In this document: piece after piece, positions 46,030 through 54,386 of the stretch
Layout: each line of letters opens with the position of its first letter
Numbering within the stretch: the stretch's first letter is position 1
Assembly: GCA_000526575.1 (NCBI GenBank)
Contig: JAGI01000002.1
Coordinates: 3,262,501-3,326,500 of the forward strand
DNA length: 64,000 bases
Reading direction: 5' to 3'
Origin: Clostridium sp. 12(A)
GTDB lineage: Bacteria > Bacillota > Clostridia > Lachnospirales > Lachnospiraceae
Translations under genes and position numbers: made by a program
The notes under the pieces: model-generated
What the model saw: only the letters and a program-made list of their open reading frames with translations
Databases searched by the model: none
Told to the model about the DNA's origin: nothing

Positions 46030-46151
46030 AAAATATACAGTAGAGGTAAGTTCGACTCAAAAAGAAAGAATGTGTGGAGGAGATCGCGCAACCCAATTAA
46101 AATAAGGTGTGCAGGGGGTGGCCAGCAGTGGTCATAATACTCATTTATCGA

Positions 46152-46330
46152 ATTGCTCTTAAACCAAATGCTATGGAATAAACCCCTATTTTATAAGGGA
46201 CTGCAAGTTGAGTAAGGAGGTTTTAATTAAAATTTTATAATTTTAATGATATTTTCGGCGGACTATTGGCTAAGGAGAGTGTTTCGTGACATGGATAGAC
46301 TTCACATGAGAGTGTGAGGTCTTTTTTATT
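46152..46330 (+). repeat. Long direct repeat DR2: diverged rpsR end and downstream region
   Basis: The first 30 nt read as codons IALKPNAME and a stop, against IALMPYTME at the end of rpsR. The following 140 nt align with DR1, including the terminator (46297-46328). The copy is too diverged to be a recent duplication from this genome and looks like the rpsR tail of a relative. Confidence 0.78.
46297..46328 (+). terminator. Second rpsR-type terminator
   Basis: AGACTTCACA-TGAGAG-TGTGAGGTCT followed by TTTTTT, differing by one base from the stem at 42894. Confidence 0.85.
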
Positions 46331-46394
46331 GTGTGACAGTAAAAAAGAAACCCCCTGCTATGCAGGGGGAGGGCTAATCTTTAGATATAAGTTA

Positions 46395-46447
46395 CTCCTG
46401 TGCTAAAATAAATGTAGGTCTGCAAACCACAAATAAAAGCACAGGAG
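46395..46447 (+). promoter_or_regulatory. Hairpin hiding the tnpA ribosome binding site
   Basis: CTCCTGTGCT (46395-46404) pairs perfectly with AGCACAGGAG (46438-46447). The second arm contains the AGGAG ribosome binding site, 7 nt before the transposase ATG. Translation should be low unless the hairpin opens, a control known for IS200. Confidence 0.8.
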
Positions 46448-46454
46448 ATCCATA

Positions 46455-46928
46455 ATGGACATTAATAGTTTAGCCCATACTAAATGGGAATGCAAGTACC
46501 ATATAGTCTTTGCACCAAAATATAGAAGGCAAGTAATCTACAAAGATATAAAGGCAGATGTTGGTCAAATTTTAGGAAGTTTATGTCGGAGAAAAGGAAT
46601 CGAGATAATGGAAGCGCAATGTATGCCAGATCATGTACATATGTTAATCCGAATTCCACCAAAATACTCAGTATCAGAAATAATGGGATATTTAAAAGGA
46701 AAAAGTTCGCTAATGATATTTGAAAAACATGCGAATTTAAAATATAAGTACGGAAATCGGCATTTCTGGTGCCGTGGATATTACGTCGATACAGTAGGAA
46801 AGAATACAGCTGCGATTAAGGAATACATACAAAACCAGATAAAAGAAGATTTAGAATACGATCAGATGTCACTAGTAGAGTATATAGACCCGTTTACGGG
46901 TGAGCCGGTGAAGAAAAACAAGAAATAA
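46455..46928 (+). CDS. tnpA: IS200/IS605-family transposase TnpA (Y1 type)
   Basis: A 157-residue single-strand transposase. The HUH metal motif is MPDHVHMLI near residue 58, and the catalytic Tyr lies in the helix GYYVDTVGKNTAAIKEYIQN near 115. The N-terminus has the typical KYHIVFAPKYRRQVI run. The reading frame is intact, so the element may still move. It would cut single-stranded DNA at replication forks and form circular intermediates. Confidence 0.95.
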   Translation: MDINSLAHTKWECKYHIVFAPKYRRQVIYKDIKADVGQILGSLCRRKGIEIMEAQCMPDHVHMLIRIPPKYSVSEIMGYLKGKSSLMIFEKHANLKYKYGNRHFWCRGYYVDTVGKNTAAIKEYIQNQIKEDLEYDQMSLVEYIDPFTGEPVKKNKK

Positions 46929-47130
46929 GACTCTTAAGAGTCAGTTGGAAATCAAAGCAAAACAGCAAGCCCCTTTTGGGGCTGCGCCGGAAAAAGGCAG
47001 CTCCGATTAAGCCCTTTTAAGGGCAGCTGAGAATGTGGTGCAGTAGGCAGACTTTCGGAGCGCCTTCCGGGCGCAAGCAGGAAACAAACCCCTTATAGGG
47101 GGTGAGCAAGCCACCGGCTAAGCCGGTGGT
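46929..47130 (+). other. Hairpin-rich non-coding tail of the IS element
   Basis: Six strong stem-loops stand in 200 nt: GACTC-TTAA-GAGTC (46929), AGCCCC-TTTT-GGGGCT (46968), GCCCTT-TT-AAGGGC (47011), GCGCC-TTCCG-GGCGC (47060), ACCCC-TTATA-GGGGGT (47089) and the right-end hairpin (47111). The GC content is far above that of the surrounding DNA. The last hairpin is the recognised transposition end; the others suggest a folded RNA. Confidence 0.6.
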
Positions 47131-47140
47131 ATTGACTTAT

Positions 47141-47500
47141 CTTTTTTTGTTAGAAAAGATTTGACTTTTATTTTATGATTCAAAATAATTTGTGGTTTTA
47201 AAAAATGCGTAGAAAAATTAATTAAAATATTATATAATTGATTATAGATAAAATATTCTTGGATTGATTGTGAAATATTACACAAGTAATTGATTGTATT
47301 AAAAATGTTATATAGTAAATTTTGCTTTTCTGTAAATTATTAAAATAAAAATTTTAGATAATTATTAATTAAGTACTATAGAAAAACAATTTAGTATAAA
47401 ATATAATTTGAATAATTGGGACTAAAAAATGTGATTGGAGCAGTTTGAATTATTGAAAGGGCAATAGGAAACCATAATAAAGCGCTTAGGGGGTATGTAT
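47141..47500. other. AT-rich intergenic stretch
   Basis: About 360 nt of very AT-rich DNA behind the IS element. No gene, tRNA or clear promoter was found. TTAGGGGGT just before 47501 is the ribosome binding site of the next gene. Confidence 0.5.
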
Positions 47501-48358
47501 ATGAATAGGGCACGGTATATTAATGAAAGTGTAATTAATGTATATGCGGATAATATTACACCAAAAGAAAATGAGGAAATTTATAAGGGAAAATTATATT
47601 GTGAGAATAGTATTTGTTCGGCGGAAATAGTTTATAATGAAAGGCAGAAGGGAAGATTTATAAGATATTTTAGCACTAAGAAAGGCAGTAAACATATAGC
47701 GGGATGTAAAAACGAAATAAACCACGAAGGTTTTAAGAATAGAATAACTATTAGTGGTGAGAGTGTTAATGTTTCTGATAAACATGTTGCACAAGCTTTG
47801 CAGGAAGCATATAAACTTTTTATAAAACAATTAAACCCTGTTAATTCAGAGGTTAGAAAAGAAAAAAAATCCAAAAAGCCTATCTCAGAGACTAATAAAA
47901 GTGAAGATGATAAGGGTAAGATTAACGTTGGTACTGCATCTGCGAATGGAAAAAGAGATGTTATAGAGGGGGAGAAAGAGCCATATATATATAAACATGA
48001 AGTTTCCGAATTAGTTGAAAATAAAAAAAGACCATTTAGAGAGGTACATGGCCTAGTTAGAGGAATGAATATAGAAATTGATGAAGCTTTTATTAAAATA
48101 ACTGGTCGTGATGGAAGTGAATGTAGCTTATATTTTGGTAATCCATTTAAAATTAACAACGAGCAGGAGTTTGGACTTCTGCATTTTATAAAGATACATA
48201 TAGATAAAAATATGAAAGAAGGAAAGGAATTGGTAATAACTTGTTTCGGAGAGTTTATATTAAAGGGAGAAAAAGTGACAATTCAAATTTATGATTATAA
48301 GCATTTTAGATTAAATAACATTCCTTTTTATCCTATAATAAACTTGTATAATAGATAA
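47501..48358 (+). CDS. Hypothetical protein with a zinc-finger-like N-terminus
   Basis: A 285-residue protein of unknown family. The N-terminal 75 residues hold a possible zinc site (LYCENSICSAEIVY, then KHIAGC), similar in spacing to the CoiA-like or restriction-associated fingers found in island proteins. Residues about 120-165 are a Lys/Glu/Ser-rich linker, and the last 110 residues are a strand-rich domain (GLVRGMNIEIDEAFIKITG). Start ATG 47501 is chosen over the ATG at 47495, which is only one base from the AGGGGG site. It is AT-rich and lies behind the IS element; the terminator at 48455 follows. Confidence 0.6.
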   Translation: MNRARYINESVINVYADNITPKENEEIYKGKLYCENSICSAEIVYNERQKGRFIRYFSTKKGSKHIAGCKNEINHEGFKNRITISGESVNVSDKHVAQALQEAYKLFIKQLNPVNSEVRKEKKSKKPISETNKSEDDKGKINVGTASANGKRDVIEGEKEPYIYKHEVSELVENKKRPFREVHGLVRGMNIEIDEAFIKITGRDGSECSLYFGNPFKINNEQEFGLLHFIKIHIDKNMKEGKELVITCFGEFILKGEKVTIQIYDYKHFRLNNIPFYPIINLYNR

Positions 48359-48454
48359 ATAATTAATTGAAGTAAAACAATGTAATGTGGTATAGGAAAG
48401 GTATAACTTGTTGTTGCGGGAATAGCTTATAAAACTTGGACTGGAGATAGAGGA

Positions 48455-48486
48455 GGACCCCAAATGTAAGTGTGAGGTCCTTTTTT
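48455..48486 (+). terminator. Rho-independent terminator
   Basis: GGACCCCAAA-TGTAAG-TGTGAGGTCC followed by TTTTTT. Its right half (AAGTGTGAGGTC) resembles the rpsR-type terminators at 42894 and 46297. Confidence 0.85.
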
Positions 48487-48559
48487 GTATTTACAATAGA
48501 GCGACAGTAATTGGGTAAGTTTTGATGTCCTTTATAGGTCGGATTTAATAATACAATTT

Positions 48560-49072
48560 TTATTCTCCTGTCATCTTTGCAAGCAGATGAATATTATTAT
48601 GCAGTAGCTTCACATTGCCTAATGCCAATAAAAATCCGATCACTATCCAAAGTGTAATCTGAACGTTGGAATAATTCAAAACAGTTTGAGCCAGGTAAAG
48701 GATATAACAGAATGGAATCAGCGTCAGCCATGCGGTGACTACACCAGGGACATATCGGCGATAAGATAGAGGGAAAATAATCATGTGAAACAGGATCAGG
48801 TGTATGATATTGGCAACGAGGAATCCGTACCATAATCCATAAAAACCAGTGATATTTCCCAGGAGAGTGGCAAGAATCCATAAAATCAATTCTTCAAAGA
48901 CTGCAACTGCAAAGCCCGCTGTACTTTTGGTATTACCAAAGGGGGTGGAGGGCAGAGGAATAATTGGCTTCAATCCTTTGTTGCACCAGCTCTTTGCTGT
49001 AATAATCTCCTCCATGTCATGTACAATAAATAATAATGGAAAAAGCCAGGCAAACCATTTAAGTTCATTCAT
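48560..49072 (-). CDS. HXXEE-domain membrane protein
   Basis: A 170-residue membrane protein of the HXXEE family (PF13787), named for the conserved His-x-x-Glu-Glu seen here as HDMEE at residues 18-22; further conserved charged residues are in VFEELILWI near 60 and NIIHLILFH near 90. About five membrane segments are expected. The function is unknown; the buried His/Glu residues suggest metal or proton handling. AAAAGGAGAG precedes the ATG. It is divergent from a TetR remnant, so it was probably the target of that repressor. Confidence 0.88.
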   Translation of the reverse strand: MNELKWFAWLFPLLFIVHDMEEIITAKSWCNKGLKPIIPLPSTPFGNTKSTAGFAVAVFEELILWILATLLGNITGFYGLWYGFLVANIIHLILFHMIIFPLSYRRYVPGVVTAWLTLIPFCYILYLAQTVLNYSNVQITLWIVIGFLLALGNVKLLHNNIHLLAKMTGE

Positions 49073-49226
49073 AATTACATCTCTCCTTTTTAATTTTTAG
49101 TTTATAACATTAGGTGAAACATTTCAATCTTCAGAAATTTATTGCTTATTAATATAAGCTACTAAAACAGATATAGTGTTGCTTATCTGCTTGAGAAGTT
49201 TTAAAATAATCATAGGGAGTGGAAAA

Positions 49227-49568
49227 ATGAATCAGAATGACTTGCGTGTCAGAAAGACAAGAAAAAATATCGAAAGCGTTTTTCTGTCCTTGTTAATGGA
49301 AAAGGACTTTCATAAAATTACCATTCATACCGACTCCATTCATTTATATGAAGACATGTCGGATTTTTTACAGAAGAGTTTTTATGAGAGCCAAAAGTTA
49401 AAGAATAAGAAATCACCAGAGATATTAGATTATTTTTCAAATTTATATGCCGCAATTGTGTTGACGGCTATGAAATGGTGCTTGAAAAATAAAGGATATA
49501 AGGAATTGACAAAACATACCCAGCTTTTTATGAAGCTTGATGAGGTATTTGAGTATACATCTATATAA
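49227..49568 (+). pseudogene. TetR-family regulator with internal deletion
   Basis: A 113-residue open frame. It begins like a TetR protein (RVRKTRKNIESVFLSLLMEK, then DFHKITI), but the recognition helix that should follow is missing; instead HTDSIHLYEDMSDFLQK joins straight into the ligand-binding part, and the end (NLYAAIVLTAMKWCLKNKG) is a normal TetR C-terminal segment. Normal length is about 190 residues, so about 75 have been lost in frame. The product cannot bind DNA in the usual way. GGGAGTGG precedes ATG 49227. It faces away from the HXXEE gene. Confidence 0.75.
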
Positions 49569-49662
49569 ATGATGGGAGGTATTCATTGCAGCCGGACTGT
49601 ATATGACCGGAAATGGGGAAGTGAAATACATAAACTGTAACACATATATTTAGGGGGTTCAT

Positions 49663-50076
49663 ATGAAATTCATTCAACAATTATGTTTTTCCGGAGAGTC
49701 GGAAGAAGCCTTGGAGGTATACAAGCGAGCCTTTGGTTGTAGGGTAAAGAATTTGTTACATTATTCCGATGCGGTGAAAAATGGCTGGGAGCAGCCGGAT
49801 GCGTCAAAGGATTCACTGGTTTACCATTCTGAGATCATGTTTGATGAACAAGAGGTAAGGCTGAGTGATTTATCCAGCGAAGAGGATGTGAATCTAACAA
49901 AAAAGGTGAAACATAGGATCGGGTTTGATACAGCAGAGGAGGTTGAAAGTGCCTTTTCCATACTTAGTGAGGGTGGAGAAATAATAAATCCACTGGAAAG
50001 GCCGCCTTATATGGTGATCATAGGCACTGTCAGGGATCGTTTTGGAGTTCTTTGGGAGCTGATGTGTGATTTTTAG
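49663..50076 (+). CDS. VOC-family protein (PhnB/glyoxalase-like)
   Basis: A 137-residue vicinal-oxygen-chelate protein of the PhnB/DUF1338-like type. It opens MKFIQQLCFSGESEEALEVY and has HSEIMFDEQEVRLSD near residue 63 and YMVIIGTVRDRFGVLWELM at the end. Proteins of this class include resistance and isomerase enzymes; the metal-binding residues differ, so the activity is open. TTAGGGGG precedes the ATG. It heads a run of small independent genes. Confidence 0.85.
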   Translation: MKFIQQLCFSGESEEALEVYKRAFGCRVKNLLHYSDAVKNGWEQPDASKDSLVYHSEIMFDEQEVRLSDLSSEEDVNLTKKVKHRIGFDTAEEVESAFSILSEGGEIINPLERPPYMVIIGTVRDRFGVLWELMCDF

Positions 50077-50160
50077 TCTTTAGTCGTTTGGTATTTATCT
50101 TAATTTACTATGAATCAGAAAAACATTTTAAGACAAATGATATATAATTGGGGGTAAAAT

Positions 50161-50775
50161 ATGAATATTGAAATACGCAAACTGACGCCAGACCTGGCAG
50201 AAGATTATGTTCATTTTTTTGATGTTACACCACATGATGACAATGTAGATGAAAATAAATGTTATTGTGTTTGCTGGAGTAACGAAGATTATAAGAAGAA
50301 AGACCTTTCGACTGCAGAGAACCGCAGGGAGTGTGCCTATGAATATGTTAGAGGCAATAACGTTCAAGGTTATCTTGCCTATCACGGCGACAGGGTGGTT
50401 GGCTGGTGTAATGCCAATACAAAGTCAGATTGTTTGAAATGTGCAAGTTGGCAAAGATTTATGGACTATGTGCCGTTAGAGGAACCTGGCTCGGACGTAA
50501 AGGTAAAATCTATTTTTTGTTTTATGATTGCACCGGATATGAAACGGCAGGGCATTGCTACCCAGTTATTGGAACGTGCTTGTAAGGATGCTGCCCAAGA
50601 TGGATTCGATGTAATAGAAGTATATCCTTACAAAAAATCCAGTTACCAATCGTCGGATTTTGGAGGCCATTTTGAACTGTATCAGAAAATGGGATTTTAT
50701 GTTTTTGCTGAGGCAGAGCAGGGACTGGTCATGAGGAAACAGTTAAAACTGTGTAGATCGAAACAAGTAATTTGA
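50161..50775 (+). CDS. GNAT-family N-acetyltransferase
   Basis: A 204-residue acetyltransferase. The acetyl-CoA-binding run is IFCFMIAPDMKRQGIATQLL near residue 118, followed by the helix ERACKDAAQDGFDVIEVYP and the closing GFYVFAEAEQGLVMRK. The Cys/Trp-rich N-terminal part CYCVCWSNEDYKKKD near 35 defines a subgroup common in Firmicutes. The substrate is unknown. TTGGGGGT precedes the ATG. Confidence 0.88.
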   Translation: MNIEIRKLTPDLAEDYVHFFDVTPHDDNVDENKCYCVCWSNEDYKKKDLSTAENRRECAYEYVRGNNVQGYLAYHGDRVVGWCNANTKSDCLKCASWQRFMDYVPLEEPGSDVKVKSIFCFMIAPDMKRQGIATQLLERACKDAAQDGFDVIEVYPYKKSSYQSSDFGGHFELYQKMGFYVFAEAEQGLVMRKQLKLCRSKQVI

Positions 50776-50867
50776 GAGGTGGAGACTGATTCCTAATGTA
50801 TTTAGAATAACTCTTTGATAGACATTAACAAAGACAATACATAAAGATAAGAAAAGGGGTTTTTGAA

Positions 50868-51599
50868 ATGAGCCATATATATTTATTACCGCTAACGTTT
50901 CACAGAGGTGAAACAGAAAATATCATATACCCGGTACTTTTAAAAGACGAGAACGAATTGATTTTAGTTGATTGCAGTTATCCGGATACAATGCCAATGT
51001 TAGAGGAGGCCATGCAAAAAATTGGTTTTTCTTTAAGCATGTTAACGAAGATAATTATTACACACCATGATTATGATCATATGGGAGCGTTACATGAAAT
51101 AACTCAGAAATATCCCCAAATTGAAGTTTTGTGTTCAGAAGAACAAGCTCCCTATATTACGGGAAAATGTAAATCTCTGCGTTTACAGCAGGCCGAAGAT
51201 CTTCAGGATACGCTGCCGGAAGATAAAAAGGAGTACGGTAAGGAGTTCCAAAAGCTAATAGCTTCTGTGAAACCGGTTGATAAGGTTACTGTAATAGAAG
51301 GGGGCGCAATTCTTCCTTATTGCGGTGGTATTGAGGTGGTAGACACGAAGGGTCATATGCCTGGGCATATCTCTTTATACGTTAAAAAAGAAAAAGTGCT
51401 GATTACAGGTGATGCTCTCGTTATTGTAAATGGAAAGCTTTATATGGCTTTGCCCCAATATGCTTTAAATATGGAAGAGGCAAAAGATTCCGTTCGTAAA
51501 TTGGAAGGTTATGATATAGAAACGATTATTTGCTACCATGGTGGTGTTTGTGATACAGGTGTTAAAAATCGTTTGAATGAAATCATTGCAAAATTTTAG
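50868..51599 (+). CDS. Metallo-beta-lactamase-fold hydrolase
   Basis: A 243-residue hydrolase of the MBL superfamily. Metal motifs: ITHHDYDHMGALHEI near residue 64, DTKGHMPGHISLY near 161 with the next His, ITGDALVI with Asp near 182, and the last His in ICYHGGVCD near 225. The subgroup is close to YflN-type and lactonase-like proteins; the substrate is unknown. AAAAGGGG precedes the ATG. It is a single gene, convergent with the surface-protein gene. Confidence 0.9.
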   Translation: MSHIYLLPLTFHRGETENIIYPVLLKDENELILVDCSYPDTMPMLEEAMQKIGFSLSMLTKIIITHHDYDHMGALHEITQKYPQIEVLCSEEQAPYITGKCKSLRLQQAEDLQDTLPEDKKEYGKEFQKLIASVKPVDKVTVIEGGAILPYCGGIEVVDTKGHMPGHISLYVKKEKVLITGDALVIVNGKLYMALPQYALNMEEAKDSVRKLEGYDIETIICYHGGVCDTGVKNRLNEIIAKF

Positions 51600-51641
51600 T
51601 AACAGAAATATAAAAAGTAATTTATTTTCTGCTCTTCATAA

Positions 51642-51682
51642 GATAGGGCTGAATGCTTCTTAGAGAAGCCTCCAGCCCTATC
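51642..51682. terminator. Terminator-like hairpin between convergent genes
   Basis: GATAGGGCT and AGCCCTATC form a perfect 9-bp outer stem; inside, GCTTCT and AGAAGC pair further. There is no T run on either side, so its efficiency is uncertain. Confidence 0.6.
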
Positions 51683-51722
51683 ATGATTAAGACAAATCAT
51701 GGTTTGCCATTATATCAATCAA

Positions 51723-53306
51723 TTAAACAAGTTCAGGTTCGCTAAAATCCAGAGTGAGCTCAGCGTCATCGTGAGTGAGTTCTGTCTCCTCCTTGGTATC
51801 TACATCTACCCGGAACACTCGGTAGCTGGAACCTTGTTTTTTAACTCTGTATTTAGTCCCGTCATACATTTCAGAAGTCAGGCCGCTTGTTTTGACTTTT
51901 CCATTTTCATCTACAACAAACAGTCCAGTTCCGTTAGTTTTGGCTAACTCGGGGATATAAATTAATTTATATTTGGTATCTTCATCTGCTGTGACTGCAA
52001 GTCCCTTATAATATAACTTTCCTTCGTATACTCCAGTGACGCCCTGACCTTCGGAATATCCGTTTTCTCTCTTTTTGGAGAAATAGTAATGGTAATCGGT
52101 TGCGTCATTTACAAGCGTTACTTTTCCGGTGGTTTTTGATGATTTGGAGCCGAAATAATAATAGCCTTCTTTTAATTGGAAGGATCCATCTTTATTGTAA
52201 ATATAAATCAGGCCATCAATGATTTCACCCTTAGAGTCGAAAAGATAATAGGTGTTATTAACTTTTTGAAGGCGGGCATGGTGCAGATCATCGTCGCCCC
52301 CCTCTAATCCATATTTTCCTTTTGTATCGACCCATCTTACTTCGGTCATACGGCTTGCACTAGATGGTGTGGCTTCTGAGGCGGTGGCTTTGGTTGCGGT
52401 CATCATCTTGCCCCGTTTATCAAAGTAATACCAGGCGGCATCTTCGTCAGGATCCCCGTTTAATCCAGGTGGTACGATGGATAACCATATGTCTTTTTGA
52501 ATGACTCCCAGGTCCTCTTCGCCGCAATAGTAATACCTGCTTGCGTCTGCGTTATAGGTGTCTAAAAGTGCTTTCTCCGTGTTTTCGTCAACCCTTACAT
52601 AAGTATCAGTATCTGCCGTTTTATAGGCCCAGCCTTCGATCATTCGGCCCTGTTCATCGAAACAGAATTCATGATTACCAATGGTGGCTTTCGTGTTTCT
52701 TCGGATAACGCCAGTGCTCTTAAAATTGTACCAGTATTCTTCTCCTGAATGGTCCTCATCATCAGGAGCTTCCAGCTTAAGCCAGCCGCTTGCTCTGCTT
52801 CCGTCCTCCAGGCAGTAATATGTATTATTGCTGGTTATTTCGTCTGTTAAGTACTCTGCTTCATTATCTGTAAATGTGATCCAGCCGGTCATCATTTCAC
52901 CGGTACTGGAGAAAAAGTATTTTTTATCCCCTATTTGCTGCTTTCCGGTCAACATTTCACCATTTTGGTCAAAATAATACCAGTATTGATTGGTATCTGT
53001 GGAATCATTCCAGGACTGATTATAAATCCAGGAGTTTTTTACCCGGAGACCTTCTGAATCCACATAATAGTTCTTGTCTCCATCGGTGATCCAGGAAGAA
53101 GTCTTAAGCTTTCCGGTATCACCAAGATAATAAAAGCCCTTTTGCCCCTTCTTCCATGCAGATGTTATGTATCCGCCATTTTCTTCGTAATGCCAGCCGT
53201 TCTCTGTCTCGGTCCAGCCACTTGCTTTTGAAACCATAGCAGTATTTATGGTTAATGTGGCTGCCGTCATAATCATAAAGGTATTTCTCGTCCAATGCTT
53301 GTTCAA
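51723..53306 (-). CDS. Secreted cell-wall-binding repeat protein (choline-binding type)
   Basis: A 527-residue secreted protein. A signal peptide (residues about 1-30; basic NKHWTRN, hydrophobic core, cut near SKASG) is followed by an almost continuous array of Trp/Tyr/Gly-rich cell-wall-binding repeats (GWHYEENGGYITSAWKKGQK, FYYLGDTGKLKTSSW, YYFDQNGEMLTGKQ and so on), with a few irregular units. No catalytic domain is seen, so the protein is an anchor or adhesin rather than an enzyme. The start is set at TTG 53306 because AAGGGAG lies upstream and a clean signal peptide follows; an ATG at 53363 adds a non-signal-like stretch. Confidence 0.85.
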   Translation of the reverse strand: MNKHWTRNTFMIMTAATLTINTAMVSKASGWTETENGWHYEENGGYITSAWKKGQKGFYYLGDTGKLKTSSWITDGDKNYYVDSEGLRVKNSWIYNQSWNDSTDTNQYWYYFDQNGEMLTGKQQIGDKKYFFSSTGEMMTGWITFTDNEAEYLTDEITSNNTYYCLEDGSRASGWLKLEAPDDEDHSGEEYWYNFKSTGVIRRNTKATIGNHEFCFDEQGRMIEGWAYKTADTDTYVRVDENTEKALLDTYNADASRYYYCGEEDLGVIQKDIWLSIVPPGLNGDPDEDAAWYYFDKRGKMMTATKATASEATPSSASRMTEVRWVDTKGKYGLEGGDDDLHHARLQKVNNTYYLFDSKGEIIDGLIYIYNKDGSFQLKEGYYYFGSKSSKTTGKVTLVNDATDYHYYFSKKRENGYSEGQGVTGVYEGKLYYKGLAVTADEDTKYKLIYIPELAKTNGTGLFVVDENGKVKTSGLTSEMYDGTKYRVKKQGSSYRVFRVDVDTKEETELTHDDAELTLDFSEPELV

Positions 53307-53803
53307 AAGTATTTCTCCCTTAAAGTAATGATGTAATGTATTTATAATATGGTAAATATCCAACTTGAATCAATCAACTTTTTTATGGTGTCTCAGGATA
53401 TAAACATATTACGCCTATATGGTATAGTACTAAAGCAATTTTGTAAAGAGAAATATTTCGTATTTTGGAAAAATTAGCCTTAATGAGAGATTATTTATAT
53501 TAATATAATTAAAAAACATAATAAAATATATAATTGAAATTATTTATCAGTAATAAACTGCTTTATTCTGGATATAAAAAAATAAAACCTGGATAATCCT
53601 TGGGTAAAGGTTTTGATATATTCCAAAAGCGAAAGTTCGCGGAGACTATATGTAACAAGCTGAAATGGTATTTGAAATAGTATATTGAATTGTATGTTAA
53701 ACTCTGAATATTTTGTTTCGTAACATTGTTCTGTGCAGATGGTTGATTATATATGGAAAAATGTTAAAATGATAGTAAAATAAAATATTTGAGGTGATGG
53801 TGC
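53307..53803. other. AT-rich divergent intergenic region
   Basis: About 500 nt with promoters for the surface protein (minus) and the methyltransferase (plus). No gene was recognised; short minus-strand frames near 53700-53950 overlap the methyltransferase gene and are shadows. Confidence 0.5.
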
Positions 53804-54322
53804 ATGAATGGTTTTTTTTGTATAGTGCCGCTTTTATTAATAAGATTTGGAGTCTTGCGTTTGCTGAATGAAGATGCCTTAAGACGTGCGGCTTTATTTG
53901 CTCCAGCGATTGGTAAGGAGAAGGTGGCACTGTGGTTTTATCAGGTATCAAACAGTTTCATTTTTGTGTATCTTTGTTTTCTTAGGATTCAGACAGATTC
54001 TTACTGGTTTTACATAGGCTTGGTAATTTATGCCTTAGGATTGTTGTTGTGTCTTATGTCGGTCTTGGATTTTGCAAAACCTGGGGAGAATGGTATCAAC
54101 ATGACTGGGTTTTATCAAATTTCGCGTAATCCAATGTATGTAGGGTATTTTATATTTTTCTTAGGCTGCTGTGTGCTTACCCGGTCCTGGCTCTTAGTTG
54201 CAAGCCTAATGGTATTTCAAGTGTCAGGACACTGGATTATCCGATCGGAAGAAAGATGGTGTATAGAGAAATTCGGGCAAGAGTACATAAGTTACATGGA
54301 TAAAGTAAGGCGTTATATATAA
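53804..54322 (+). CDS. Membrane methyltransferase, ICMT/PEMT-like
   Basis: A 172-residue membrane protein with about four segments, ending in the conserved methyltransferase part: GFYQISRNPMYVGYFIFFLG near residue 103 and IRSEERWCIEKFGQEYISYM near 145. This matches the isoprenylcysteine carboxyl methyltransferase / phospholipid methyltransferase superfamily (SAM-dependent), whose bacterial members methylate lipids or unknown substrates. TTGAGGTGATGG precedes the ATG. It is a single gene. Confidence 0.85.
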   Translation: MNGFFCIVPLLLIRFGVLRLLNEDALRRAALFAPAIGKEKVALWFYQVSNSFIFVYLCFLRIQTDSYWFYIGLVIYALGLLLCLMSVLDFAKPGENGINMTGFYQISRNPMYVGYFIFFLGCCVLTRSWLLVASLMVFQVSGHWIIRSEERWCIEKFGQEYISYMDKVRRYI

Positions 54323-54386
54323 AATAGAAAAATAGACACTATGACGCAGATGTTGGGACAGTTATAGAGAAAGAGAGGATTTCCAT

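Larger units (their letters stand above)
46030..46454. other. Island end and left end of the IS200-type element
   Basis: This contains DR2 (46152-46330) with its terminator, the left-end hairpin of the IS element (46351-46369) and the hairpin that covers the transposase ribosome binding site (46395-46447). No other gene was found. Confidence 0.7.
46340..47140 (+). mobile_element. IS200/IS605-family insertion sequence, tnpA only
   Basis: About 0.8 kb. The left end has the hairpin CCCCCTGC-TAT-GCAGGGGG (46351-46369). The right end has the hairpin CCACCGGC-TAA-GCCGGTGG (47111-47129) followed by TATTGACTT. A single Y1 transposase gene lies inside and is followed by about 180 nt of hairpin-rich non-coding DNA. 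There is no tnpB. Elements of this family have subterminal hairpins instead of inverted repeats and make no target duplication, so the exact ends are estimates. Confidence 0.85.

Noticed and set aside
46929..47130. CRISPR array in the hairpin-rich tail
   Set aside because: The hairpins differ in sequence and spacing; there are no equal repeats and no cas genes.
53697..53951. 84-codon minus-strand frame
   Set aside because: It lies antisense to the start of the membrane methyltransferase and has no ribosome binding site.
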